Positions 18,305-26,690 of a DNA stretch of 64,000 bases are shown here, piece by piece. The notes under the pieces are model-generated. The model did no database searches, was not told the origin of the DNA, and saw only the letters and a list, made by a program, of their open reading frames with translations. The translations under genes were made by a program, and so were the position numbers. The stretch is from assembly GCF_003602275.1 (NCBI RefSeq), contig NZ_QZVT01000009.1, positions 60,697 through 124,696 on the forward strand. The letters are read 5' to 3'. Origin of the DNA: Arthrobacter cheniae (lineage in GTDB: Bacteria; Actinomycetota; Actinomycetes; Actinomycetales; Micrococcaceae). The first letter of the stretch is position 1, and each line of letters begins with the position of its first letter.

Positions 18305-19297
18305 ATGGAAGAGCTACGCGTCACCGGGGGCGGCCACCTCGGGCCTATCGATTCCTCCCGCATCCCCCGGTACGCAGGAGCGGCCACCTTCGCGAGGTTG
18401 CCACGGCTCGATCAGGTGGACCGCGCGGACATCGCCGTCGTCGGCGTCCCTTTCGACTCCGGTGTCTCCTACCGGCCCGGAGCCCGGTTCGGGGGAAACC
18501 ACATCCGGGAGGCCTCGCGGCTGCTCCGGCCGTACAACCCGGCCCTCGACGTCTCCCCGTTCGAGCGCGTCCAGGTCGCCGACGCCGGCGACATGGCCGT
18601 GAATCCCTTCAACATCGGCGAGGCCATCGAGACGGTGCAGCAGAACGCACTGGACCTCACGGCGGACGGTACCCGCCTCGTCACCCTCGGTGGCGACCAC
18701 ACCATCGCCCTGCCGCTGCTGCGGGCGGCGGCGGAACGCGCCGGTACACCCGTGGCGATGCTGCACTTCGACGCGCACCTCGACACCTGGGACACCTACT
18801 TCGGCGCCGCATACACCCACGGCACACCGTTCCGCCGTGCGGTGGAGGAGGGCATCCTCGACACGGAGGCCATCTCCCATGTCGGAACGCGCGGGCCGCT
18901 CTACGGCGTCCGTGACCTCGAGGACGACCGCCGCTTCGGCTTCGGGATCGTGACGTCGTCGGACGTGTACCGCCAGGGCGTCGACGAGGTGGTCGACAAG
19001 CTCAGGGCCCGGATAGGCAACCGCCCGCTCTATGTCTCGGTGGACATCGACGTGCTCGACCCGGCGCACGCTCCCGGTACGGGAACCCCCGAGGCCGGTG
19101 GTATCACGAGCCGTGAACTGCTCGAGATCCTCCGCGGGCTGCGCGGCCTGAACCTCATCGGCGCCGATGTCGTCGAAGTGGCTCCCGCGTATGACCACGC
19201 CGAGCTGACGGGTGTCGCCGCGTCCCACGTCGCGTACGACCTCGTCACCCTCATGGCCGACACCCTGACCCCCGCCACGACCCCTGAGGACCGGTAA
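18305..19297 (+). CDS. Agmatinase-family ureohydrolase
   Basis: A 330-residue Mn-dependent ureohydrolase (arginase/agmatinase/guanidinobutyrase family) that splits a guanidino group to urea and an amine. Metal ligands are visible: GGDH (His132), HFDAHLD (Asp156, His158, Asp160) and SVDIDVLDP (Asp248, Asp250). The motif [13 protein letters not shown] is typical of SpeB-type enzymes rather than arginase. Family members use agmatine, 4-guanidinobutyrate, 3-guanidinopropionate or proclavaminate, so speB is only one possibility. RBS AGGACG precedes ATG 18305. Its stop overlaps the TPP enzyme start by one base, so the two are co-translated. Confidence 0.9.
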   Translation: MEELRVTGGGHLGPIDSSRIPRYAGAATFARLPRLDQVDRADIAVVGVPFDSGVSYRPGARFGGNHIREASRLLRPYNPALDVSPFERVQVADAGDMAVNPFNIGEAIETVQQNALDLTADGTRLVTLGGDHTIALPLLRAAAERAGTPVAMLHFDAHLDTWDTYFGAAYTHGTPFRRAVEEGILDTEAISHVGTRGPLYGVRDLEDDRRFGFGIVTSSDVYRQGVDEVVDKLRARIGNRPLYVSVDIDVLDPAHAPGTGTPEAGGITSRELLEILRGLRGLNLIGADVVEVAPAYDHAELTGVAASHVAYDLVTLMADTLTPATTPEDR

Positions 19298-20988
19298 TGG
19301 ACATCACGGACGGCGCCGCCTCCGCGCCCCCCACTCCCGTCACCGGCCAGCGGAACGGTGGCGACCTCGTGGTCGAGACGCTGTCCGCCCTCGGTGCGAC
19401 GACAGTGTTCGGCATCCCGGGCCAGCACGCCCTCGGCCTGTTCGACGCCCTCTCCCGCTCCGACCTGCGGTTCGTCTCCTCGCGGGTCGAGAACAACTCC
19501 GCCTTCGCCGCGGATGGCTTCTCCCGGGCGACCGGTGACGTCGGCGTCCTCTTCCTCTCGACCGGTCCGGGCGCGCTCACGTCGCTCGCGGGGCTCCAGG
19601 AGGCGTACGCGACGGGCGTGCCGATGGTCGTCGTCGCCAGTCAGATCCCGCTGGAGGGACTCGGGGCCCGCCGCAAGGGGATGCTGCACCAGCTCGACGA
19701 CCAGAAGGCATCCGCGGCCAACGTCACCAAGAGCCAGCGCCTGATCCAGCACGCCTCCGGCATCCCCTCGGCCATCCAGGACGCGTGGACGGAGGCCGTG
19801 TCCTCGCCCCAGGGCCCGGTCTGGGTCGAGGTCCCGCAGAACGTGCTGCTGGATCCGGTCATGGTGCCCCAGGTCGAGGACGCACTCGCCGAGCCGTTCG
19901 ATAATCCGCCGCGCATCGAGCTCACGCGCGAGGCGGTCGCCTGGCTGAAGGACTCGAAGCGGCCCGCAATAGTCGCCGGCGGAGGCACGCGGCGCGGCAG
20001 GGCCGAAGCCTGGCTGCTGTCCATCGCCGAGAAGCTCGGCGCCCCCGTGGTCTGCTCACCCGGCGGCAACGGTGCCTTCCCCTGGACGCATGAGCTGTCC
20101 CTGCAATCGTGGGTCGAGGACCGTCACGTGACCGAGGTGCTCGAGGACGCAGACGTGCTCCTGGTGGTCGGCTCGTCACTGGGTGAGGTCACCTCCAACT
20201 ACTTCACCATGGAGCCGCGCGGACGCATCATCCAGATCGATGCCGAGCCGCGCGTGCTCGAGTCGAACCGACCCGCACTGGGCATCCGGGCGGACGCCGG
20301 CCAGGCGCTCGCGGCACTCGACGAGGCGCTGGAGCCCCTTGCCCGGGACCGTGAACCCGGGTACGACGCCGTGGCCCTGGTGTCCGCGACCCTCGCGAAG
20401 GTGGCAGACCGGCTCGAGGCGCAGGACCTCGGCAAGGAGCGCACCTTCCTGCAGGACATCCGCGAAGCCGTTCCGGCCGGGATGCAGACGTTCTGGGACA
20501 TGACCATCTCGGCCTACTGGGCCTGGAGCTGCTGGGACTCCCGGGACGGGCAGTTCCATTCGGCGCAGGGTGCCGGCGGCCTCGGCTTCGGCTTCCCCGG
20601 CGCCATCGGCGGGTCCGTCGGCCTCGAGTCGAAGGGACTGCCCGCCCGGGTCCTCGCGGTGTCCGGTGACGGTTCGGCAATGTACTCCATCGCGGAACTC
20701 GCAACCGCGCGGCAGCACGACATCCCCGTGACCTGGCTGATCGTCGACGACGGCGGCTACGGCATCCTCCGCGAGTACATGGAGGGGGCATTCGGTAAGG
20801 CGACGGCGACTGAACTCGCGCGCCCGGACTTCGTGGCGCTCGCGGAATCGTTCGGTGTGCCCGCCCAGCGGGTGGCGCCGGAGGACATCGGTGAAGCGCT
20901 CCGCCAGAGCCTTGCGGCCGAGGGTCCCAATGTCGTCGTGGTGGAGACGCTCATCAGGTTGTTCGCCCCGACCCACCTTGATCAGTAA
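19297..20988 (+). CDS. Thiamine-diphosphate-dependent enzyme (acetolactate synthase/ketoacid decarboxylase family)
   Basis: A 563-residue three-domain ThDP enzyme. The N-terminal PYR domain has FGIPGQHALGL and the catalytic-glutamate region RVENNSAFAADGFSRATG, the middle domain follows, and the C-terminal PP domain has the diphosphate motif GDGSAMYSIAEL. The usual NN at the end of that motif is replaced by Asp-Asp (IVDDGGYG). The TAATG overlap with the ureohydrolase gene says it acts in the same pathway. A 2-ketoarginine decarboxylase (AruI-like) role would fit: its product, once oxidised, gives 4-guanidinobutyrate, a ureohydrolase substrate. This is inference; a generic acetolactate synthase-like lyase is the alternative. 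Confidence 0.82.
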   Translation: MDITDGAASAPPTPVTGQRNGGDLVVETLSALGATTVFGIPGQHALGLFDALSRSDLRFVSSRVENNSAFAADGFSRATGDVGVLFLSTGPGALTSLAGLQEAYATGVPMVVVASQIPLEGLGARRKGMLHQLDDQKASAANVTKSQRLIQHASGIPSAIQDAWTEAVSSPQGPVWVEVPQNVLLDPVMVPQVEDALAEPFDNPPRIELTREAVAWLKDSKRPAIVAGGGTRRGRAEAWLLSIAEKLGAPVVCSPGGNGAFPWTHELSLQSWVEDRHVTEVLEDADVLLVVGSSLGEVTSNYFTMEPRGRIIQIDAEPRVLESNRPALGIRADAGQALAALDEALEPLARDREPGYDAVALVSATLAKVADRLEAQDLGKERTFLQDIREAVPAGMQTFWDMTISAYWAWSCWDSRDGQFHSAQGAGGLGFGFPGAIGGSVGLESKGLPARVLAVSGDGSAMYSIAELATARQHDIPVTWLIVDDGGYGILREYMEGAFGKATATELARPDFVALAESFGVPAQRVAPEDIGEALRQSLAAEGPNVVVVETLIRLFAPTHLDQ

Positions 20989-21051
20989 GCTTTCTTTTTC
21001 CAGCGGGGGGTGAGAGTCTCGGAAGCATCACCGCCTCGAGGAAGGAGCGCC

Positions 21052-21255
21052 ATGTCATTCAGCAAGGGCGACAAGGTCACCTGGAATACGTCGCAGGGAA
21101 AGACCGAGGGCAAGATCGTGGAGAAGCACGACAAGGAGTTCACTTTCGACGACCAGAAGTTCAAGGCGTCGAAGGATGAGCCCTACTACACGGTGGAGAG
21201 CTCGAAGTCCGGCAAGAAGGCCGCGCACAAGGAAAGTGCGCTGTCGAAGAACTAG
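21052..21255 (+). CDS. DUF2945 (hypervirulence-associated Tudor-like) protein
   Basis: A 67-residue protein matching the DUF2945 pattern KGDKVTWNTSQGKTEG ... FKASKDEPYYTVESSKSGKKAAHK. The fold is a small Tudor-like barrel; the biochemical role is unknown. Excellent RBS GAAGGAG precedes ATG 21052. It is convergent with the DUF3140 gene, and both families often occur side by side in actinobacteria and proteobacteria with stress genes. The two share a long terminator hairpin. Confidence 0.88.
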   Translation: MSFSKGDKVTWNTSQGKTEGKIVEKHDKEFTFDDQKFKASKDEPYYTVESSKSGKKAAHKESALSKN

Positions 21256-21263
21256 TACTCCAC

Positions 21264-21305
21264 AACGAGAAGGGCACCCCGCCCAGGCGGGGTGCCCTTC
21301 TCGTT
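21264..21305. terminator. Bidirectional terminator hairpin
   Basis: An 18-19 bp perfect stem (arms 21264-21282 and 21287-21305) lies between the convergent DUF2945 and DUF3140 genes, each ending within 20 bases of it. There is no clear U-tract on either side (the A/T at the stem ends gives GAAC/GTT), so efficiency is uncertain, but position and symmetry suggest use in both directions. Confidence 0.75.
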
Positions 21306-21320
21306 GCCCGACCGTCGTCC

Positions 21321-21665
21321 CTATTTGAGGGGGTCGTGCCCCCAGTTCATGAGCGAGTAGCGCCACTTCGAGGACTCGATGTCCTCCTTGGACGGTTCCT
21401 GCGCAAGGTGGCGATGTATATAGCCCACCACCTTGTGCATGTGCTTGACGTCGTCGTCCTTGAGGTCGTCGCGCTTCATGTTCAGGATCTCGATGATGCG
21501 CCTGCCCGACTTGTGGCCCACGGACTCGTCGGACCCGGACGTTTTCTGCCCCACGGACCGGGACTCCTCCGTGTCGAGCCAGGTTTCGAGCTGGGAGGCG
21601 CTCATATTGACCGCTTCCTTCCACTGGGGCCAAACTTCGTCGAGATCGTTCGTATGGTCTGCCAT
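21321..21665 (-). CDS. DUF3140 domain protein
   Basis: A 114-residue soluble protein with the DUF3140 features: N-terminal VWPQWKEAVNMSASQLETWL, central VGHKSGRRIIEILNMKR, and C-terminal MHKVVGYIHRHLAQ ending in WRYSLMNWGHDP. It has no membrane segment or signal peptide. Its function is unknown; co-occurrence with DUF2945 suggests a shared, possibly DNA- or stress-related, role (inference). Confidence 0.85.
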   Translation of the reverse strand: MADHTNDLDEVWPQWKEAVNMSASQLETWLDTEESRSVGQKTSGSDESVGHKSGRRIIEILNMKRDDLKDDDVKHMHKVVGYIHRHLAQEPSKEDIESSKWRYSLMNWGHDPLK

Positions 21666-21802
21666 GCGCCCTCGGCCTTTCGTAGCACTTCGGCGTGGAG
21701 GATCACACCCTGTTGGTGTCCGAAGCTTCCCATAGCTTAATCCTAAGCATGCTGATAAATGTAGAGGGTAGGTCGAACCATACGTCTAAGGAGCTCTACA
21801 TC

Positions 21803-22342
21803 ATGGCAGGAAACCTTTTGGCACGATCAGCCCACGACCTCGGCGCGGCAGCCTGGTTCGGCGGCACCTTGATGGGCGCTGTCGGACTGAACGGCGCAAC
21901 CGGCAAGGCGAAGGACCCCAAGGAGCGCACGCGCCTCTCCGCTCTCGGCTGGGCCAAGTGGACCCCGGTCCAGGTCGCGGCGTTCGCGGTCCACGCAGCA
22001 GGCGGCATCGGCCTGATCCTCGGCAACAAGGGCCGCGTCGCAGCTCAGGACTCGGTGGGCTCGAACACCGTCTGGAAGTCCCTCGTCACGGTCCTCGGCA
22101 TGGCGCTCTCGCTGTACTCGGGCATGCTCGGCAAGAAGGTCGGCGAGCTCGCTGAGCAGGGCGGCGAAGGTGCAACCGAACCCCGTCCCGGAGCCAGCGA
22201 TGAGTTGGCCAAGGCGCAGTCGCAGCTCAAGGCGACCCAGTGGCTGATACCCCTCGTCAGCGGCATCGTTGTCGTCATGGGTGCGAAGCAGGGCGAGATG
22301 CAGCGTCCCGAGAACGTCAAGAAGGGCCTGTTCAAGAAGTAG
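21803..22342 (+). CDS. Conserved membrane protein, function unknown
   Basis: A 179-residue protein with about four hydrophobic segments (LGAAAWFGGTLMGAVGL, VAAFAVHAAGGIGLIL, LVTVLGMALSLYSGMLG, WLIPLVSGIVVVMGA) separated by short charged loops. The regular glycine pattern suggests packed helices. I recognise it only as a conserved actinobacterial protein of unknown role. RBS TAAGGAG (21787-21793) lies 9 bases before ATG 21803. It is monocistronic, with its own terminator. Confidence 0.72.
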   Translation: MAGNLLARSAHDLGAAAWFGGTLMGAVGLNGATGKAKDPKERTRLSALGWAKWTPVQVAAFAVHAAGGIGLILGNKGRVAAQDSVGSNTVWKSLVTVLGMALSLYSGMLGKKVGELAEQGGEGATEPRPGASDELAKAQSQLKATQWLIPLVSGIVVVMGAKQGEMQRPENVKKGLFKK

Positions 22343-22358
22343 GCCCTGCACGACCGGC

Positions 22359-22422
22359 AACCCCCGCAGCGTTCCCGCCGTGCGACACCTCCAGGTGTCC
22401 GCGGCGGCGGCCCGCGGGGGTT
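22359..22422 (+). terminator. Probable bidirectional terminator
   Basis: Outer arms AACCCCCGC and GCGGGGGTT (22359-22367 and 22414-22422) enclose an inner hairpin GACACC-TCCA-GGTGTC. It sits between the convergent membrane-protein and FAD-monooxygenase genes; a short T-rich stretch (CTGCATTT) follows on the plus strand. Confidence 0.6.
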
Positions 22423-22446
22423 CTGCATTTAAGCGGTCGGCGGCTA

Positions 22447-23583
22447 CTACTGCATGGTGAAGGCGCGGGCCACGCCGGCGTGGACGGCGTCGTTCCTGAT
22501 CAGCGCCGCGAGGATCGCGTTGCGCGGTCGCATGAAGGCTGCCGGCAGGGGGCGTCCCAGTGCCATGTTGATGTGGGCCTTCCGCCGCGCCAGCGCGGCC
22601 TGTGCCCGCCGCTCCTTCTCATACACCGCGAGCCGTGCAGCGACGCCCTGCTTGTCCCGGATGGAGGCGGTGATGATCGGCACGAGCCTGACGGCGTCCA
22701 GCCAGCCGAGGTTCATGCCCTGTCCGCCGATGGGGGAGACCTCATGGGCGGCGTCCCCGACCAGGATCGTCCGCCCGGCGACGAATCGCTCGGCCAGGCG
22801 CGACTGCACATCGAAGGCGCTCAGCATCGAATTGGTGCCAGGATCGACGTCGACGCCCGTCCTCTCGTGGATGAGGGACGTGAGGTCCTCCGCCGTCGGG
22901 CGCTGCACCGGACAACCGACCCGTACAACCCAGCGCCGGATGCCGCCGGGAAGGGGGAAGGATTCGACGATTCCGCCGGTTTCGAGATACAGCACGGCGT
23001 CGTCGCCGTCGTCCGTGGCGTCCTTGAAATCGCCCATGACGTAGCAGTCCGGATAGCGGCGGGACGGAGCGCGGATGCCGGCGCCGTCCCGGATGGAGCT
23101 CCTGGCGCCGTCCGCTGCGACGAGGAGCCGCGCCTGGAGTACGGCGTCCCCGCCCTGGCCGCGCGTGGACGCAAGGACGTGGTCGCCGGCGTCGCGCGCG
23201 GAGAGGACTGAGACGCCCCGTCGGAGGGTGCCGGGGAACTCCTCCTCGAGGCGGCGCTCGAGAATCTCCTCGGTGGTGGCCTGGGGCACGGCAAGGACGT
23301 ACGTCTCGGCCCCGGGCAGGGTCGAGAAGGAGATGGTGCCCACGTGGCGTCCGGCGCTTCGTGCCACACCGTCACGGATGAGGACGCCGCGCTCCCGCAG
23401 CTCGTCGGCTATGCCGCCCGCTTCGAGCGCACGCAGCGCAGGAGGGTGGATGCCGATGGCACGGGAATGGCTGCTGCGGTCGGTGCGCCGCTCCAGCACG
23501 ACGGCGTCGAGCCCAGCCTGTCGCAGGAGCAGGGCGGTATAGAGCCCGACCGGTCCGCCCCCGACGACGATCACGTCATGCAC
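22447..23583 (-). CDS. FAD-dependent monooxygenase, third gene of phenolic-lipid-type operon
   Basis: A 378-residue flavoprotein hydroxylase of the PHBH class. The FAD-binding VIVVGGGPVGLYTALLL starts at residue ~5, and the second FAD motif is GDAAHEVSPIGGQGMNLGWLD. The GTG at 23583 overlaps the methyltransferase stop (23576-23578) by 8 bases. In Streptomyces griseus the srs operon has the order type III PKS, methyltransferase, flavoprotein hydroxylase and makes methylated alkylresorcinols and quinones. By analogy this enzyme would hydroxylate the (methylated) resorcinol ring. Organism, substrate chain length and final product are not known from sequence. Confidence 0.88.
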   Translation of the reverse strand: MHDVIVVGGGPVGLYTALLLRQAGLDAVVLERRTDRSSHSRAIGIHPPALRALEAGGIADELRERGVLIRDGVARSAGRHVGTISFSTLPGAETYVLAVPQATTEEILERRLEEEFPGTLRRGVSVLSARDAGDHVLASTRGQGGDAVLQARLLVAADGARSSIRDGAGIRAPSRRYPDCYVMGDFKDATDDGDDAVLYLETGGIVESFPLPGGIRRWVVRVGCPVQRPTAEDLTSLIHERTGVDVDPGTNSMLSAFDVQSRLAERFVAGRTILVGDAAHEVSPIGGQGMNLGWLDAVRLVPIITASIRDKQGVAARLAVYEKERRAQAALARRKAHINMALGRPLPAAFMRPRNAILAALIRNDAVHAGVARAFTMQ

Positions 23584-24307
23584 GGTGTGGTTCCCCGGCC
23601 GGACCGCCGGGCTGCAGGACGAGCAGGTTGATGAACGGCGCCGCCGTGCGGACCTCCCAGTTCCGCCGGCCGGCGACGGTGTCGCGTAGCTCGCGGGGGG
23701 TGTAGCTGCGGCGGATGGAGGTAAGGCCGTCCTGCCGGATGTAGGAACCGGGGAGCGGCAGCGTTCCGGCCGAGAACAGGGCATAACCGAGCGGGTGCCG
23801 GGCGATGTCGCTGTGGACGGCTACCTGCCGCGTCAGCTGTTCCGTGTCATCGAGGAGCCCGTCGAACTGCGCGGGGTCGAGGTGATGGAGCACGTGATTG
23901 GAGACGACGGCGTCGAAGGCCGCTCCTTCGGCGACCAGTTCCGAGCTGAGGGCCCGGCGGAAGGACAGGCCGGGGAGGGCCGGCCTCGTGGTCGCGTAGG
24001 CATACGCACGCTCGTCGGGGTCGATCGCCGTCACCTCGAGCGGGAGGCCGTCGCGCCGTGCCCACCGGGCCAGGGCCCGGGGCACGTCGCCTCCGCCGGA
24101 TCCGACGTCGAGCAGTGTGTTGGTGCGATCCGGGGAGAACGCCGGCCGGAGTAGCGAGGTGTACGTGCGGCGCCAGCCCGATACCGCGGCATTCACGACG
24201 CCGAACTGCGCGTAGGTCCGGTCGAGCTTCCCCGGGTCGCAATCGGGCCTGTCCATCTCCTCGATCGCGTCCGGATCCCGTTCCGCGAGGAATCCTCGTC
24301 GGCTCAT
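23576..24307 (-). CDS. SAM-dependent methyltransferase in type III PKS operon
   Basis: A 243-residue class I methyltransferase. The SAM motif I is LLDVGSGGGDVPRAL, the acidic end of strand 2 is AIDPDE, and the post-II region is FDAVVSNHVLHHLDP. Its ATG overlaps the PKS stop (ATGA), and its end overlaps the FAD monooxygenase start, so the three proteins are translationally coupled. The likely substrate is the polyketide ring made by the upstream PKS, either O- or C-methylated. The first 30 residues (DRPDCDPGKLDRTYAQF) are a family N-terminal cap seen in quinone- and polyketide-modifying methyltransferases. Confidence 0.87.
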   Translation of the reverse strand: MSRRGFLAERDPDAIEEMDRPDCDPGKLDRTYAQFGVVNAAVSGWRRTYTSLLRPAFSPDRTNTLLDVGSGGGDVPRALARWARRDGLPLEVTAIDPDERAYAYATTRPALPGLSFRRALSSELVAEGAAFDAVVSNHVLHHLDPAQFDGLLDDTEQLTRQVAVHSDIARHPLGYALFSAGTLPLPGSYIRQDGLTSIRRSYTPRELRDTVAGRRNWEVRTAAPFINLLVLQPGGPAGEPHRA

Positions 24308-25569
24308 GCGCCCGCTTTGATGAGGATGGGCTCGAGGTCCGTGGGCAGGGCTGCGTTATCCGGGCCGGTAGCACCGATCCCCGCCGCACCCCCTGCATGG
24401 AGCGCGGCAACCGCGTCGGCGGTCCCGCCTCCTGCCGGTGTGGCACCGACCTTCGTGAACAGCGCTGTCTCCACCGTCAGCCCGGGGCCGAACGCCATGG
24501 AGCAGATGCGGTTGTTCCCGTCCGTCGCAGGTTGGTCCAGGATGTGCTTGAGGACGAACATGACCGTGGCGCTGCTCATGTTCCCGTAATCGCGCAGCGT
24601 GGCTCGCGCAGGGACGAGCTGTTCCTGCGTCAGGCCGAGCTTCGCCTCGACCTTGTCCAGGATGCTGCGGCCGCCGGGGTGTATGGCCCAGTGCTCGATG
24701 TCCGCGTAATCGAGGCCCTCGAGTGCGGCGTCGCGCGCGAGAAGGGGCTCGAGCGCGCCGACGATGTGCTCGTCGATGATGTGCGGGACGTACGTGCCGA
24801 GCACCATCTCGAAGCCCTCGTCACCGATGTTCCATGCCATGGACTCCTCGCCGACCGGCGTGAGGACCGTCTCGAAGTGGTCGAGGCTGAGCGCCGGCCC
24901 ATCCAGCGGGATGTCCCGGGCGGAGATGATGGCAGCCGCGGCGCCGTCCGCGAACAGCGACGAGCCCACGATCGTATCGGGATTGTTCGAGGACCGGACG
25001 TGCAGGGAGCACAGCTCGGCGGCGATCACCAGGACGACGGCGTCCGGGTCGGCCTCGCAGAACGCCTTCGCCGACCGCAGCGCGGGGAAGGCCGCGTAGC
25101 AGCCCATGAAGCCGAGGTGGTAGCGCTGCACCGACGGCTTGAGATCGAGCGCTCGAACCACCTTGTAGTCCGGCCCGGGGGCGAAGAAGCCTGTGCAGGA
25201 CGCGGTGACGACGTGCGTGATGTCCGAGGCCTCGATGCCGGGAGCTGCGTCGAGCGCCTTCCGGGCCGCTTCGATGAAGAGTTTGGTGCCCTCGATCGCA
25301 TAGACCTCGTTGCGGGTCTTCGTGCTCGGCGTCAGGATCCGCAGTTCCTCGCGGTCGAAGAAGACGGGGTGTTCGGCTGATTCCGCGAGTGTCAGTTCCT
25401 TGACCGCGGTGTAGCGCGTCTCGATGCCGGAGGAGTCGAAGGCCGCTCCGACGAGGCGCTGTCCGAGCCGGGTGAGACCGGGCTGCGCAGCGAAGACGTC
25501 CCGGACCTGGGGCTGCACCATGATCGTGTCGGGTACAGCTGTTTCGAGGGACCTCAGGATCACTGTCAT
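24304..25569 (-). CDS. Type III polyketide synthase (alkylresorcinol/alkylpyrone type)
   Basis: A 421-residue chalcone-synthase-superfamily enzyme. The catalytic triad is visible: Cys125 in TASCTGFF, His297 in WAIHPGGRS and Asn330 in YGNMSSATV. It condenses a fatty acyl-CoA starter with malonyl-CoA units into resorcinols or pyrones. The bacterial pattern GCYAAFPALRSAKAFCEAD is present. The ATG at 25569 starts the conserved MTVILRSLETAVP; the frame is open 12 codons further. It is the first gene of a three-gene overlapping operon and is divergent from an SDR gene 80 bases away. Products of this class modify the membrane/wall in Streptomyces and Mycobacterium. Confidence 0.9.
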   Translation of the reverse strand: MTVILRSLETAVPDTIMVQPQVRDVFAAQPGLTRLGQRLVGAAFDSSGIETRYTAVKELTLAESAEHPVFFDREELRILTPSTKTRNEVYAIEGTKLFIEAARKALDAAPGIEASDITHVVTASCTGFFAPGPDYKVVRALDLKPSVQRYHLGFMGCYAAFPALRSAKAFCEADPDAVVLVIAAELCSLHVRSSNNPDTIVGSSLFADGAAAAIISARDIPLDGPALSLDHFETVLTPVGEESMAWNIGDEGFEMVLGTYVPHIIDEHIVGALEPLLARDAALEGLDYADIEHWAIHPGGRSILDKVEAKLGLTQEQLVPARATLRDYGNMSSATVMFVLKHILDQPATDGNNRICSMAFGPGLTVETALFTKVGATPAGGGTADAVAALHAGGAAGIGATGPDNAALPTDLEPILIKAGA

Positions 25570-25649
25570 ATGTCCATTACTAGAGGACTGACGCGACAAA
25601 CACAATGACAGTAGGCTTAGTACCTCCTACCACCACCGTCAGGAGCACC

Positions 25650-26549
25650 ATGGGCAACGATCCGTCAGGAACGCTCGACCAGGAGGACCCCAGAGGCCCC
25701 ACCGTCGATGCATCGACCGAACTCCAGGAGTACCCCGGCTTCACGGAACGCATGGATCCGCGTCCGGACCACGGCGAGGACAGCTACACCGGGCATGGGC
25801 GGCTGACCGGACGGAAGGCCTTCATCACGGGCGGGGATTCCGGTATAGGACGGGCCGTCGCGCTCGCCTTCGCCCGGGAGGGAGCGGACGTGGCGATCGG
25901 CTATCTGCCCGAGGAGGAGGAGGACGGCGCCAGTTGCCTCGAACTGATCCGCACGGAGGGGCGTACCGCGCTCGCCGTGCCCGGGGACCTCCGCGACGAG
26001 GCGTACTCGGCCTCGGCCATCCGGCAGGTGGTGGAAGGCCTGGGCGGGTTGGACATCCTCGTCAACAACGCGGGCTTCCACATCGCCCAGCCGAACGGCC
26101 TGCCCGACATCGAGGCCGGCCAGTTGAGGCGCACCTTCGAGACGAACGTCTACGGGACCATCTGGCTGACCCAGGCGGCGCTGCCGCACCTGTCCGAGGG
26201 GTCGTCGATCATCAACACCACCTCCGTGCAGGGCTATCACCCCTCCACCAGCCTCATGGACTACGCCGCCACCAAGGCCGCGCTCAACAACCTGACCTTC
26301 AGCCTCGCGCAGTTGCTGGGGGAGCGCGGTATCCGCGTGAATGCGGTCGCGCCCGGTCCCATCTGGACGCCGCTGCAGCCCGCTACCACCACGAGTGAGA
26401 AGCTGGAATCGTTCGGGGAAGGTACGCCCCTCGGGCGGATGGGCCAGCCGGCCGAACTAGCCGGCGCCTACGTCTTCCTGGCCTCCAATGATGCGCGGTA
26501 CGTATCCGGAGAGGTCCTGGGAGTGACGGGCGGCAAGCCCCTGGCGTGA
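25650..26549 (+). CDS. SDR-family oxidoreductase (YghA/GsiB-like)
   Basis: A 299-residue short-chain dehydrogenase with an N-terminal extension (LQEYPGFTERMDPRPDHGEDSY) typical of the YghA/stress SDR branch. The NAD(P) motif is TGGDSGIGRA, the structural NNAG is at the end of strand 4, and the catalytic residues lie in TTSVQGY and YAATK. The cofactor is likely NADP(H); the substrate is unknown. RBS AGGAG precedes ATG 25650, which was chosen over an upstream in-frame GTG. It is divergent from the type III PKS, and its product is not obviously part of that pathway. Confidence 0.9.
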   Translation: MGNDPSGTLDQEDPRGPTVDASTELQEYPGFTERMDPRPDHGEDSYTGHGRLTGRKAFITGGDSGIGRAVALAFAREGADVAIGYLPEEEEDGASCLELIRTEGRTALAVPGDLRDEAYSASAIRQVVEGLGGLDILVNNAGFHIAQPNGLPDIEAGQLRRTFETNVYGTIWLTQAALPHLSEGSSIINTTSVQGYHPSTSLMDYAATKAALNNLTFSLAQLLGERGIRVNAVAPGPIWTPLQPATTTSEKLESFGEGTPLGRMGQPAELAGAYVFLASNDARYVSGEVLGVTGGKPLA

Positions 26550-26690
26550 TGCGGTGCAGGATCGCCGCCCGTGTACCGACGGCGAAATCATGCCCGCTCG
26601 ACCAAGCCGGGGGAGCCTGTGCGACGAATCACAGCTACCAGCGCCGCAGGCTTTCCGTCCCGGCGACCGGCTGATACGGATGGGTTGATC

